Assembly: GCA_003132425.1 (NCBI GenBank)
Contig: PKXS01000139.1
Coordinates: forward strand, 1-35,835
DNA length: 35,835 nucleotides
Direction of reading: 5' to 3'
Source of the DNA: Gammaproteobacteria bacterium
GTDB lineage: Bacteria > Pseudomonadota > Gammaproteobacteria > Steroidobacterales > Steroidobacteraceae
Part shown: piece by piece, positions 1 to 9,203 of the stretch
How positions within the stretch are numbered: the stretch's first letter is position 1
How the letters are laid out: each line of letters starts with the position of its first letter
Notes under the pieces: model-generated
Databases searched by the model: none
Seen by the model: the letters and a program-made list of their open reading frames with translations, nothing else
What the model was told of the DNA's origin: nothing
Position numbers and translations under genes: made by a program

Positions 1-543
1 TCATCGCCAAGGGTGCCGCATCCAGGATTGACGAACCGGCCCCGCCCTGTGCTGCCGGCCTTGGTCTCGACTGAGTTCAAGTCCACGAGAACACTCCGAC
101 TCTTTTCGGGAAAACGGGGAAGGCGGTGAGGTTGCACTCACCGCCTTCTAACATCAGCGGGCAGGCGGGTTGCACGTCCCGGGATTCAATGAAACTGTGG
201 AGCTGCTGCTCACGCGCAGTGAATACAATGCCATGATTTCTGAGCATCTATTGGTCATTAAAAGCCTACAACCCTTCCCCAAATCCGCCGCCCTCCCCTC
301 CGAACGCGACCCTGAACAAAGCGTTCTGTCACGCTGCCGCAGCGCAACGAACCCCTTTGGCCATCTGTACGTTCCCAGTGTGGACCCTGCGGTCACGGAT
401 CTCGTTCTGCGTGTAGGACCCACGGAACGAGGCGCTGGCTCTTTCGCTTTCGATGACGGGGAGAGCGCCCGAGCAGCGGGAATAATGGGCCGAGCAGCTC
501 GCTCTCACTGCCATCCGGCGTATAGCCGACCCGTTTCCACTTT
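1..543. other. No convincing gene; window-edge region
   Basis: I recognise no protein here. On the plus strand, the frame starting at base 3 is open to TGA at 72-74 and the frame starting at base 1 is open to TGA at 127-129. Either could be the tail of a gene entering from the left, but both are too short to identify. Open frames at 170-622 (+) and 154-423 (-) have irregular composition with no domain signature, so I treat them as chance. The only clear structure is the hairpin at 119-148, listed separately. Confidence 0.5.
119..148. terminator. Perfect 12-bp hairpin, possible terminator
   Basis: GAAGGCGGTGAG (119-130) pairs perfectly with CTCACCGCCTTC (137-148) around a 6-base loop. The plus strand has no T-run after the stem. 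Read on the minus strand, the stem is followed by CCCCGTTTTCCC, a weak T-tract. It may close a gene entering from the left, or terminate the leftward ATPase transcript that ends at 544. The structure is certain; its role is inferred. Confidence 0.45.
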
Positions 544-2004
544 TCAGCGAAGACGGCTGCTGTATAAATCTTTTAGCGCCCACAGAGTGACAGGGTGGCG
601 GCTCAATCGGGCCGCCTCGTGAAAACCCGAAGAAAATCCGCCAGCCGCAATGAACAGAATGGGCGCGTCCGGCTTGCGCGCCTCGTGCGCCCAAGACATG
701 CCTGCCGCGGAAAGCCGGTCCAGGATGCTCAAGTGATGCGTGAGGACCTCGGCACCCAAGATCTTTCGGTTCCACTTGATACCCCCGGTTAACGTACGTC
801 CGTCATCCAGCGCGGCAACAACGTCAATCTCGACCGGCGTCCCCTCTCGATCCTTCCCCTCCCAACGCCCCCAAGCCCTGGCGAGAGGCAGGTGTTTGCC
901 ATTCATAGCACGCACGTACGACTGCTCGGCGATTCGCTCGAATATATGTCCCATATACACATCCAACCGCGGTTGAATGGAGTGCGCCCAGAACACTCGT
1001 GGCGCCAGCCGCGTGAGCAGGGTCTGGTGCGGTACCACGAACTCGTGATAGAACATGAACGCCGGGTCGGCAATGCGGTATCGGTATGGCTCTTTGGGGT
1101 GTGCGGCGAAATTGCGCTGCGCCTCGACGTAACCGAGCGTCACCAGTCGCTCAATCTTTTCGCGCAATGCCGTGTTGACGGGCAATCCGGCGCTCTGACC
1201 AATGCCGGTGAGCTGCGTGTATCCCGCCCCGATGGCCCGCAGGAGTCCGGTGTAGATTTGCGGCTCGCGCAAACCCTCTTCCTGGACGATTGCCGTCTCC
1301 AGCAACAGCCTCACCTCCCCGCGCGGCGACAGGATAGCGCGCTGGGCATTCAGGGCCAGCGGCTGGCTGGGGCGCAAGGTGCTGAGATAGTGCGGCGTTC
1401 CACCATACATCCCGTAGGCGAGCGCCCGGTCGCGCAATGAACGGAATGACGCCATCTTGGCGGCGTACCAGTAATCGAACGGACGGAGTTGCCCTTGCCA
1501 CGCAAAACGGCCGTACAGCGGCGCGGCACCGGTATTGAGCGACTCCAGCATGCTGATAGATGAGCCCGACAGCACGAGAACAAATGCACGCGGCGGACGA
1601 CGCTGCTCCCATACGGCGTTCAGTTCTGAGGCGACATGACCCAGAGACGCGATATCGGCCCCGAAATACTGAAATTCATCGAGAATGACTACGAGCGGTT
1701 CCGGCGTCTTGAGCTCGATCAACATCCGGAAAACCGTCCGCCAAGTCGGATAATCCTCCTCACGCAGTGTCTCGCTACCCCACTCTGCCGCGTCGGCAAT
1801 TAACTGCCTTCGGTTCTGCTCGGGAGTCGTATTGGCGGCCGTGAAATGAAACGTCGTTCGTTCCGGCCAGACGTGCTTCAGTAAGTGAGTCTTACCCACG
1901 CGCCGACGACCATACAACAGAGCAAGTCGGGGTCGGCCTTGGGCAAGCAGATCACGAAGTTCGGCCCGTTCGGCGTCTCGATCGATGAAATCGGAACTTG
2001 CCAT
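544..2004 (-). CDS. AAA ATPase with C-terminal DUF234-like domain
   Basis: This is a predicted P-loop ATPase of the archaeal-type AAA family, about 486 residues. The N-terminus has a Walker A (GRRRVGKTHLL, about residues 33-43) and a Walker B-like VVILDEFQYF near residue 107. A winged-helix-like middle follows, then a C-terminal DUF234-like segment (EIDVVAALDDGR then GGIKW). In most relatives that segment carries an E-x-K nuclease-like motif; here the expected Glu is Gly, so catalysis is doubtful. The frame opens with GTG at 2022, but the ATG at 2004 has GGAG about 9 bases upstream and is preferred. The gene stands alone, 53 bases downstream of a perfect palindrome. The cellular role of this family is poorly defined, and I see no partner gene of a toxin or defence system beside it. 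Confidence 0.85.
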   Translation of the reverse strand: MASSDFIDRDAERAELRDLLAQGRPRLALLYGRRRVGKTHLLKHVWPERTTFHFTAANTTPEQNRRQLIADAAEWGSETLREEDYPTWRTVFRMLIELKTPEPLVVILDEFQYFGADIASLGHVASELNAVWEQRRPPRAFVLVLSGSSISMLESLNTGAAPLYGRFAWQGQLRPFDYWYAAKMASFRSLRDRALAYGMYGGTPHYLSTLRPSQPLALNAQRAILSPRGEVRLLLETAIVQEEGLREPQIYTGLLRAIGAGYTQLTGIGQSAGLPVNTALREKIERLVTLGYVEAQRNFAAHPKEPYRYRIADPAFMFYHEFVVPHQTLLTRLAPRVFWAHSIQPRLDVYMGHIFERIAEQSYVRAMNGKHLPLARAWGRWEGKDREGTPVEIDVVAALDDGRTLTGGIKWNRKILGAEVLTHHLSILDRLSAAGMSWAHEARKPDAPILFIAAGGFSSGFHEAARLSRHPVTLWALKDLYSSRLR

Positions 2005-2056
2005 ATCGGATGTCTCCACCACGCCATAGTCTTCTCGGGTTATGAATTACTGTTAC

Positions 2057-2086
2057 AACCGTATACGGTCATGACCGTATACGGTT
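2057..2086. promoter_or_regulatory. Perfect 30-bp palindrome of two CCGTATACGG units
   Basis: Two identical copies of CCGTATACGG (2059-2068 and 2075-2084), each itself a palindrome, flank the palindrome TCATGA. With AA and TT at the ends, the whole 30 bases are a perfect palindrome. Half-site centres are 16 bp apart. It lies 53 bp upstream of the ATPase ATG, where an operator would overlap the promoter. GTATAC-centred palindromes are known for GntR-family repressors; assignment to that family is inference only. Confidence 0.7.
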
Positions 2087-2275
2087 AAGAACGTAATCTT
2101 AGGCCATCCATCGATTCGAAGCCAGCTCGCTAGCGGGAACTACGAGCACCCCCGACCCTTGCTCCCAAAGCAGACGCTGCTGCATCTGTCGCGCGGACAA
2201 CAGTCAACGTCGCGGAGTGCGATGACAGTGCAACGGGTTGCGACAACGTGCAACCGATCGAAGAACTCGAATGGA

Positions 2276-3673
2276 CTACGCGCCCCAGAGAACCCTGGCT
2301 TTGCTCAAGCGAGACAGCGACTCCTCCTTGCCCAAAATTGCCAACGTGGCATCGATGGGGGGCGAGACGGTCCCGCCGCAAACCGCCAGGCGGATCGGTT
2401 GCGCAAGTTTACCGAGCGTTATGCCCTTTGCCGCTGCGAAGCCGCTGATGAGATCGTGGATCTCTGGCGCCGACCAGCTCGGCAGTCGCCCAAGATCGGT
2501 CGATACTTCACCCAATAGGACGAGGATGTCGCCGGTCACATGCTTGCGCACGGCTTTCTCGTCAAAGGCCGCGGGCGCCCTGAAAAAGAACAGGCTATTG
2601 AGCGCCATCTCTTTGACGGTTTTCGCCCGCTCACGCTGCGCAAGCACAATTTGCTCGAGCTGCGCGTCATCGCGCGCCGCAACGCCTTCGCGATCCAGAT
2701 GCCAGCGCAACAGCGCGATCATGCGCGCGACCGGAGCGCGCATCATGTGCTGCTGGTTGAGCCAGATCAGTTTCTCGGCATTGAAGGCGGAGGCGGACTT
2801 ATTGACATCGGCGATGTCGAACAGCCGGACCATCTCCTCGATCGAGAAGATCTCCTGGTCGCCATGCGACCAACCCAATCGAACCAAGTAATTGAGCACC
2901 GCCTCCGGCAAGAATCCTTCGTCGCGATACTGCAATACACTGACCGCGCCGTGGCGCTTCGAGAGCTTGGCGCCGTCGGAACCCAAAATCATGGGCAAGT
3001 GCGCATAGATCGGCGGTTTGCGGCCCAACGCCAGCAGCATGTTCAATTGCCGCGGTGTATTGTTCAAGTGATCGTCACCGCGAATCACGTGCGTGATTTC
3101 CATGTCCATGTCGTCCACCACGACGCAAAAATTATAGGTGGGCGTACCGTCCGATCGAGCGATGATCAAATCGTCGAGCTCGGTGTTCTGAAAGACGACG
3201 CGTCCATGCACGACGTCATCGACCACCACTTCGCCCGCAAGCGGATTCTTGAATCGCACCACGGGCGCAACGCCCGGCCGGGAATCGGAGCGGTCGCGCC
3301 AGCGCCCGTCGTATCGCGGCTTTTCCCCGCGCGCAATTTGCTCGGCGCGCAGTTGCTCGAGTTCATCTTTTGTGCAGTAGCATCGATAGGCGCTGCCTTT
3401 CGCCAACAACTCTTCGATGACCTGCTTGTAGCGGTCAAATCGCTTTGTTTGATAAAAAGGGCCTTCGTCATGATCCAAGCCTGCCCATTCCAGGCCATCG
3501 AGAATCTGTTGGATGGCTGCGTCGGTCGAGCGCTCGAGATCGGTATCCTCGATACGCAAGATAAATCTGCCCGCTTGCCGGCGCGCGTATAGCCAACAGA
3601 ACAGCGCGGTCCTAAGGCCACCGATGTGCAAGAAACCGGTCGGACTGGGAGCGAAGCGGGTGCGGACGGTCAT
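2276..3673 (-). CDS. gltX: Glutamyl-tRNA synthetase (GltX)
   Basis: This class I aminoacyl-tRNA synthetase charges tRNA-Glu with glutamate in the cytoplasm. At 465 residues it is the normal length for the bacterial enzyme. The N-terminal Rossmann fold starts MTVRTRFAPSPTG, with the HIGH-equivalent HIGG at residues 16-19. The adenylate-binding KMSKS-equivalent KLSKR is at 236-240. The family-typical region around GEKPRYDGRWR and the helical anticodon-binding C-terminus are both present. The ATG at 3673 is preceded by an AGAGGT Shine-Dalgarno-like sequence. It is the chromosomal backbone marker of the left flank. It probably has its own promoter in the roughly 100 bases before the tRNA gene, which runs the opposite way. 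Confidence 0.98.
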   Translation of the reverse strand: MTVRTRFAPSPTGFLHIGGLRTALFCWLYARRQAGRFILRIEDTDLERSTDAAIQQILDGLEWAGLDHDEGPFYQTKRFDRYKQVIEELLAKGSAYRCYCTKDELEQLRAEQIARGEKPRYDGRWRDRSDSRPGVAPVVRFKNPLAGEVVVDDVVHGRVVFQNTELDDLIIARSDGTPTYNFCVVVDDMDMEITHVIRGDDHLNNTPRQLNMLLALGRKPPIYAHLPMILGSDGAKLSKRHGAVSVLQYRDEGFLPEAVLNYLVRLGWSHGDQEIFSIEEMVRLFDIADVNKSASAFNAEKLIWLNQQHMMRAPVARMIALLRWHLDREGVAARDDAQLEQIVLAQRERAKTVKEMALNSLFFFRAPAAFDEKAVRKHVTGDILVLLGEVSTDLGRLPSWSAPEIHDLISGFAAAKGITLGKLAQPIRLAVCGGTVSPPIDATLAILGKEESLSRLSKARVLWGA

Positions 3674-3778
3674 GGACCTCTGACCTAAGCGAATTTTCGG
3701 GCCCGGAGTTTACCAGAGCACCCAATGGCGCTGTTTGTTTCGAGAATTTGTCGATATCATGGTTTAGCGGCAAGTCAT

Positions 3779-3853
3779 GGGCGGTTAGCTCAGCGGTAGA
3801 GCACTGCTTTCACACGGCAGGGGTCACAGGTTCAATCCCTGTACCGCCCACCA
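3779..3853 (+). tRNA. tRNA-Val (anticodon CAC)
   Basis: The cloverleaf folds by eye. The acceptor stem GGGCGGT pairs with ACCGCCC. The D stem is GCTC/GAGC. The anticodon stem is CTGCT/GGCAG around loop TTCACAC, giving anticodon CAC, which reads valine codon GTG. The T arm is ACAGG-TTCAATC-CCTGT. The discriminator A is followed by an encoded CCA at 3851-3853. It is divergent from gltX and sits at the left border of the accessory region. Confidence 0.96.
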
Positions 3854-3870
3854 AAATCAAATGGTCCGTT

Positions 3871-3927
3871 CCGGACAGATGGGTAACGGTTTATACCGGC
3901 CGGAATGATGTGTAACCTATGTGCCGG
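3871..3927. repeat. Tandem near-repeat beside the tRNA, possible IS remnant
   Basis: Two imperfect units of about 29 bp follow each other. Each begins CCGG, then GATGGGTAAC (3878-3887) or GATGTGTAAC (3907-3916), and ends in a T-containing stretch plus CCGG. The pattern resembles terminal regions I associate with IS481-type insertion sequences, but no transposase is nearby. If it is such a remnant, only an end survives. The repeat is seen directly; its origin is inferred. Confidence 0.3.
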
Positions 3928-4092
3928 TAAGCACACACTTAGATGCCATTTTGCCATTTCGAACACTTCAGTACGGAGATCTGTAAGGAAACCTTATATG
4001 TGGGGCACAGGCGATAGAGGTTCATCGCCAGTCACCCAGAACCCGACCGACTCCCGCCGCGTAGCGCCAGATCTTAGCCGAATTCTTCACAG

Positions 4093-5283
4093 TTAGTGGC
4101 CAGCTGGCCGATTTTCAGACCTGATTAACCTTTGGGATAATGATGGTGAAATGGCTCCCTTGATTCGCGCGGCCCATCTTGAGCCGAACCTTCGTGGAGG
4201 GCCCTCAACCAGGTAATAGGAGAACAAGCTACCTGCAAACGTCAAGCAAGCAGATAAAACCACTCGGTCACATGACGTCGCATTTCGAAGCACCCACTGA
4301 GTAACCCCCACGGCAAGGAAGTGATATAGATACATTGAGTAACTAATAGTTCCGAGAAATGTCATCGTACGATTGCTCAATGAGTACTGTAGCCACCTTG
4401 GTGCCGATCCACTCCAAAAGAGCGCACAAAACAAGGGCGCGAGCGCAATGCCTTGGATGGAGTAACGAATAGTTTCACGAAACTCGGGGCCGCGCAGAAT
4501 GAGGGAAAGGAGAATTAGCCCTGCCGAAACGCACAAGCCAATGCTCCCTTGCAACAGGTCCAGGAACTTCCTCGCATTTCCTTTGCCATTAATCTCCGCG
4601 CGATGAAATAGGACCGATAGCAAACAACCGTAGGCAATTGAGTCGAGTCGAGTGTCGGTTCCCATATAAATGCGATAATTTGGCAAACTACTTAGCCCAA
4701 AAAAATAAACGAGAAAGATCCTCCAAGTGACGACGATAATTACGAATCCGCAAAGCGATGTAAGCAAACGATCCGTTCTTTTTCGGAGCGTCATAAGAAT
4801 CATGGGAAATAAAAAATAAAAATGCTCCTCAATTGCGAGGGACCACGTAATTCCCAATGGCGACAAAACAACTGTACTCCCGCGTATAGTGTTATGAAAA
4901 CCTGCGTATATGGCATGGTAGTTGGCGTAATAGAAAAGTGACGCCGCAATGTCGGAGCCGGGAACGTGAAGCCCCAGTGCTGAAAAAGCCACTGTTGATA
5001 TCCCAACGTAAACCAATAGAGCCGGGGCGAGTCGAAAGAAGCGGCGAATGTAGAACGACTTGAGGCTCAATCGTCCGGTTTCAACATCCTCCTTCAGCAA
5101 CAACCTCGTAATTATGAATCCAGATATAAAGAAAAATATGGTAACGCCAAAGCCACCCGGAATTGACTGTGATACTCCGGTCAATCCGAATATGTGACTT
5201 AGGACAACGAGTAGTATTGACACGGCCCGCAACCCATCAAGTGCCAACAGGCGCTCATGAGATTGAACGATGCCGCGCTTCAT
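4093..5283 (-). CDS. OafA/YrhL-type membrane acyltransferase
   Basis: This is a member of the acyltransferase 3 family, inner-membrane proteins that transfer acyl (often acetyl) groups to extracytoplasmic sugars. About 396 residues with roughly ten hydrophobic helices are visible. The family signatures are LDGLRAVSILLVVLSHI near the N-terminus, then FFFISGFIITRLLL, then FYIRRFFRLAPALL, and SLAIEEHFYFLFP in the middle. The frame opens at 5460, but the extra 59 N-terminal residues are Cys- and Arg-rich and unlike the family. I therefore start at ATG 5283 (MKRGIVQSHERLLALDG), although no good ribosome binding site precedes it. The gene is visibly more AT-rich than its neighbours, consistent with transfer. 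It likely decorates the EPS encoded to its right. Confidence 0.88.
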   Translation of the reverse strand: MKRGIVQSHERLLALDGLRAVSILLVVLSHIFGLTGVSQSIPGGFGVTIFFFISGFIITRLLLKEDVETGRLSLKSFYIRRFFRLAPALLVYVGISTVAFSALGLHVPGSDIAASLFYYANYHAIYAGFHNTIRGSTVVLSPLGITWSLAIEEHFYFLFPMILMTLRKRTDRLLTSLCGFVIIVVTWRIFLVYFFGLSSLPNYRIYMGTDTRLDSIAYGCLLSVLFHRAEINGKGNARKFLDLLQGSIGLCVSAGLILLSLILRGPEFRETIRYSIQGIALAPLFCALFWSGSAPRWLQYSLSNRTMTFLGTISYSMYLYHFLAVGVTQWVLRNATSCDRVVLSACLTFAGSLFSYYLVEGPPRRFGSRWAARIKGAISPSLSQRLIRSENRPAGH

Positions 5284-6249
5284 GTCGAGTCGGACAAATT
5301 GCGCAAGTTCAGATGGGGAACATTCACTACCAAGGTTGCCTCGCCAAATCTCTGGTGCTTGATGCCTTTGCGACGCGCACCGGCCGCAGCATTTCGTCTC
5401 ACTCGCTCGCCCCAATTTCATTGGGTTTTCTACAGTGCCAGGTCGTCGGTGCCATGTCACCTAGAGTCTCATGCAATCGCTCTTCGTTGCCGCGTTGCAT
5501 GGACCTCACAATGAGCGCTTCAGCTGACAGCCTTTTAGCCCCGTTGTGATTATCGCTCACATTGTGCACGGAATGGTTGATAGTGATCGACAGTACCGTT
5601 TGAATCTTCATGCTATGGTTTGGCTTTGATGTCGTTAAGAATGTACGCCTTGATAACTTAGGCGACGTCCGGAATGATGAGGTCGCTACCGTGGTCGCGG
5701 ACGTCCCAAACCACGATGCCCGAAAGTGCTGCCAGCGCCACCTCGAGTTTCATTGCCATTGGTTCGCCATTCAAGTTGATCAGCAGCTTTTGGTGAACGA
5801 TGAAACGCCTGTAGGCGCCGATCTGCAACTTCGCCGCCTTCGTCTCTAGCGGTATATGAAATAAACCCTTCAATCTCAAATCTTTAATGAATAGTCATTC
5901 TAGTAGTAGACTTGTTGAATGGTACCCACGCTCAGCAGGACTAATAGGTTCACAAATCTATGCTCCCAGCAGGCGTTCTGGTTAGAGACCCAGTTGGTAA
6001 TGATGGGTGGTTTGCGTTGATTTGATATGTTTTTTGCGAGTGCGAGGTAGGAACTATTGTCGAGGGGTGCCGTGTGAATGTAGACCGCAGTGCTCTTGAT
6101 ACATTGAGCAAAAATGCCGGTGGCCGCTACCAGGGTGCCTGTCCACAAACTGCGTCGAATTCCGAGGAAGCAATACTAATGGCGCTTGTCATGACGAACC
6201 GGTGAAGACCGGATATTAAACGGCAATGCCCGACGGAGGGTCGATTGGG
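5284..6249. other. Gene-free, AT-richer stretch between EPS genes
   Basis: Short open frames occur at 5610-5849 (+), 5658-5879 (-) and 5900-6148 (-). None shows a recognisable domain, and their composition does not match the neighbours. The 5658-5879 minus frame reads most like protein (AYRRFIVHQKLLINLNGEP) and might be a gene fragment. The stretch looks like decayed DNA linked to the AT-rich acyltransferase. The promoter for the plus-strand glycosyltransferase should lie near its right end. Confidence 0.4.
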
Positions 6250-7401
6250 ATGACGAACGCGCCTGCGAGGAAACCCCACCTAATATTGTTATCTCCTCAC
6301 AATCCGAAGGACTTACGCGCTTGGTCCGGCACGTTCTTTTATGCCTATTCGGCGCTGCAGGAACTGGATCCTGACATCATTTGGGTTGACGCGACAGTGG
6401 CTGACGCGATCAACCGAGCACTGATCAAAATCGCCAGGAAAATTGGTATTAAAGAGGCGTTCACCGCTTCAAAGGCGTTTAGTTACTTTGCAAGCTTGGA
6501 ATGCCGACTGCGGCTGTTGTTCAAGAAGGGCGATGCCATCGTCGCGATTACCGCATCGACTCATGTATACGCGCTAAAGACCTCGCGACCGATCATCTTC
6601 GTGTCGGATGCGACGTATGCGTGCATCTCGATCATGTACGAGAGCTATTTCGCGGCGCTTCCTCAGTGGCTTAGAGATAACGGCAATGCGGTGGAAAGAG
6701 CCGCCCTGAAGCGAAGCCGTCACATCTTGTACGCCTCTGAGTGGGCCAGATCCTCGGCGATTCATGATTACGGCATCCCGGCAAGCGCAATTACCGTAAT
6801 GCCGCTGGGACCCAATATCGACAGCGAAATCATCGATCGATTCAAGACGGTGAAGTCCGCTGATTTCTCGCGAGGTGTGCGGCTTCTGTTCGTATCGGCG
6901 GACTGGAAACGCAAAGGGGGCGCCGTTGTGCTTGATCTTAAGCGGAATTTGCAGGCGCGAGGAATCCCATGCGAGCTGTTCCTGGTGGGCACGAGCGATC
7001 CGTCGCTGCAATCCGAAAATGGGGTTCACGTGCTGGGAAGACTCGATAAGAGCAACCCCGATCAACTCATGACGCTATGCACGCAGTATGAGCAAGCGCA
7101 TTTTTTGGTGCTGCCAACGTCCGCAGAAGCATTCGGCGTGGTTTTTTCCGAAGCGCAGGCGTTCGGCTGTCCATCACTCACCTACGCCGTCGGCGGCACG
7201 ACGACGGCCGTCAAGGACGGGGAGACCGGCTTTACCCTGCCGTTAGGCGCTTCTGCGGTTCAATACGCTGACATCATCGTTTCTCTCGTCAACGATCCGG
7301 CGCGATACGAGGCGATGTCCATCGGTTGCCGCAGGCGCTATGAGACTGAGGCCAACTGGCGAGTCTGGGCTCAAAAGGTGATGGAACTAGCGGCGCTCTG
7401 A
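6250..7401 (+). CDS. GT4-type glycosyltransferase
   Basis: This is a predicted GT-B fold, retaining glycosyltransferase of about 383 residues that adds a sugar to the lipid-linked EPS repeat on the cytoplasmic face. The C-terminal nucleotide-sugar domain shows VRLLFVSADWKRKGG, then ELFLVGT and VLGRLDK. The classical E-x7-E region follows in EAFGVVFSEAQAFGCPSL, then GGTTTAVKDGETGF. The frame opens at ATG 6226, but ATG 6250 has GGAGGG at 6235-6240 with 9-base spacing and is preferred. The donor and acceptor sugars cannot be read from sequence. It is the first plus-strand gene of the EPS locus and is followed by 283 bases before the initiating phosphotransferase. Confidence 0.9.
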   Translation: MTNAPARKPHLILLSPHNPKDLRAWSGTFFYAYSALQELDPDIIWVDATVADAINRALIKIARKIGIKEAFTASKAFSYFASLECRLRLLFKKGDAIVAITASTHVYALKTSRPIIFVSDATYACISIMYESYFAALPQWLRDNGNAVERAALKRSRHILYASEWARSSAIHDYGIPASAITVMPLGPNIDSEIIDRFKTVKSADFSRGVRLLFVSADWKRKGGAVVLDLKRNLQARGIPCELFLVGTSDPSLQSENGVHVLGRLDKSNPDQLMTLCTQYEQAHFLVLPTSAEAFGVVFSEAQAFGCPSLTYAVGGTTTAVKDGETGFTLPLGASAVQYADIIVSLVNDPARYEAMSIGCRRRYETEANWRVWAQKVMELAAL

Positions 7402-7485
7402 ATCAAGGACCGGTGTCGCCACGCTGCCGCTCATCCACGCTTATGTCGTGTCCGCAACAGTCGCAGCGCAACGACGGCATTTACC

Positions 7486-7515
7486 TTGACTTGCTCGGCG
7501 CCAGCATGGTTACAT
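7486..7515 (+). promoter_or_regulatory. Possible sigma-70 promoter before the phosphotransferase
   Basis: TTGACT (7486-7491) and TTACAT (7510-7515) lie 18 bases apart in the 283-base gap before the phosphotransferase gene. The -35 is good and the -10 is only fair. It is about 170 bases from the start codon, leaving a long AT-rich leader. Candidate only. Confidence 0.3.
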
Positions 7516-7684
7516 TTGCCTGTCATAAATATTTGCAATAATCGTGAACTTCGCACAGCCGTAGTGCCAAGGGCACCTTAAAAACAGCTACTTTATTAAC
7601 ATAATGCACGCACAATCGTCACACGTGTTTTGCTCTGCCTCGGATAGAAACTACAAGAATCGTTAGACCGTTAGGGGTGCTGGA

Positions 7685-9199
7685 ATGGCCGAAACTCCGG
7701 CAAGCAACGGCAGCTTGTCACAAGATCGATTACCAGTCCGGCTACCGTGGGTCAGGCGCCAGGCCTCCTCGCTGCTGGGCACTGGATCAGTCGAAGACAA
7801 GGCGGTGCGCTTAGGCAGCCTGGAGCCAGCTCTTATTACGCTGGCAAAGCAAAGCACGCTGCCCCTGGTCGTCGTCCTCATGCTCGCGCTATGCACGCTC
7901 GCCGCCGGCCAATCATTGTCATTGGAGTTCTACGCGCTTGGCCTCGTTGCGTTTCTCATTACCGCGCAGGTGTTCAGTCCGTTGGATCTGCGGAACCTCA
8001 AAACCGCGGAGCGAACGCGAAGGGTCGTGTCGCGTATTCTGCTCGAGTGGAGCTGCGTGGTGGCGGTTCTCGTGTTTCTATCGGTGTCGTTCAAGCTCAC
8101 GCATGTGTTTTCGCGCGACGTCCTGCTGAGCTGGTTCCTATCGACGCCATGCGCACTGCTGCTGGCGGACTCTCTTGGGATTCCACTCGCCAAGCGGCTC
8201 GCGTCGGATCGTGCGTTAGTTCAGCGCTACATCATTATCGGCGCAAATGACGTCGGCTTCGAACTGGCGCGGCGCATTGAGCAAAGCCAGGCCGGCGGCA
8301 AATTCTTTGGTTTTTTTGATTCCAGAAGACCTGATCGATTGACAAGGGCTCTCGACAAGCCGATCACCGGCAACTGCTCGGCGCGCGATTTTGCCGAATT
8401 CGTCCGCAGCAATTCAATCAATCGGGTTTATCTCGCGCTGCCGATCTCAACGACGCCGCGTATCCAAGAACTGCTCGAGGAATTGCGCGACACAACGGCG
8501 TCCATTTATTTCGTGCCGAACATCTTTGCTTTCGATCTTGTGCAAGCTCGATGTGTCGAGATCAATGGCATGCCTGCGTTCTCGATCTGCGATTCGCCGC
8601 TACAGGGCATGAGCGGTTTCTGGAAGCGTGCCTTCGATGTCGCGCTGGCATCGATTGCGCTGCTCCTGACCTGGCCAGTACTGCTCGCGGTCGCGATGGG
8701 GATCAAGCAGTCCTCCCCGGGACCGATACTGTTCAAACAGCGTCGCTACGGTCTGAACGGCGAGGAAATCCTGGTCTATAAATTTCGCACCATGACGGTC
8801 TGCGAGGATGGCCCGGCGCTTGCTCAAGCAACGAAGCACGACTGCCGGGTGACTCCTTTAGGCGCTTTCTTGCGTCGCACGTCGTTGGACGAGTTGCCGC
8901 AAATTCTCAATGTGCTCGAAGGCAAGATGAGTTTCGTCGGCCCCAGACCTCACGCGGTCGCTCACAACGAGGCGTATCGGAGACTAATCAACGGCTACAT
9001 GATTCGTCACAAGGTCCGACCCGGCATCACCGGGTGGGCACAGGTCAACGGCCTGCGCGGAGAAACCTCGACGGTAGAGATCATGCAGCGACGGATCCAG
9101 TACGATTTGGATTACCTCAAGAATTGGTCGCTTTGGTTAGATTTGAGAATAATCGCGAGAACTGCGCTGACGGTGTTCCGCGACCGTAACGCGTATTAA
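7685..9199 (+). CDS. Undecaprenyl-phosphate sugar phosphotransferase (WcaJ/PssY-like)
   Basis: This polyprenyl glycosylphosphotransferase transfers a sugar-1-phosphate from a nucleotide sugar to undecaprenyl phosphate, the first step of Wzx/Wzy EPS assembly. At 504 residues it is full length for the large, WcaJ-type form. N-terminal hydrophobic helices lie within about residues 55-165. A CoA_binding_3-like Rossmann domain ([18 protein letters not shown]) follows. The catalytic bacterial-transferase domain starts at about residue 312 ([16 protein letters not shown]). It contains [35 protein letters not shown] and [19 protein letters not shown], all hallmarks of the family. ATG 7685 has only a weak G-rich ribosome site. 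The sugar is often glucose or galactose in this family, but it is not determinable here. Confidence 0.95.
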   Translation: MAETPASNGSLSQDRLPVRLPWVRRQASSLLGTGSVEDKAVRLGSLEPALITLAKQSTLPLVVVLMLALCTLAAGQSLSLEFYALGLVAFLITAQVFSPLDLRNLKTAERTRRVVSRILLEWSCVVAVLVFLSVSFKLTHVFSRDVLLSWFLSTPCALLLADSLGIPLAKRLASDRALVQRYIIIGANDVGFELARRIEQSQAGGKFFGFFDSRRPDRLTRALDKPITGNCSARDFAEFVRSNSINRVYLALPISTTPRIQELLEELRDTTASIYFVPNIFAFDLVQARCVEINGMPAFSICDSPLQGMSGFWKRAFDVALASIALLLTWPVLLAVAMGIKQSSPGPILFKQRRYGLNGEEILVYKFRTMTVCEDGPALAQATKHDCRVTPLGAFLRRTSLDELPQILNVLEGKMSFVGPRPHAVAHNEAYRRLINGYMIRHKVRPGITGWAQVNGLRGETSTVEIMQRRIQYDLDYLKNWSLWLDLRIIARTALTVFRDRNAY

Positions 9200-9203
9200 T
9201 ACT

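Noticed and set aside
892-1440. Plus-strand open frame of 182 codons inside the ATPase gene
   Set aside because: Antisense to conserved ATPase sequence, no recognisable domain and no ribosome binding site.
2540-3592. Long plus-strand open frame (350 codons) opposite gltX
   Set aside because: It is the mirror of a strongly supported gltX; its composition (His/Gln/Arg-rich) is not protein-like and it has no domain.
5163-5549. Plus-strand open frame of 128 codons opposite the acyltransferase N-terminus
   Set aside because: Overlaps the acyltransferase coding strand in its first half and has irregular, Cys/Ser-rich composition without a motif.
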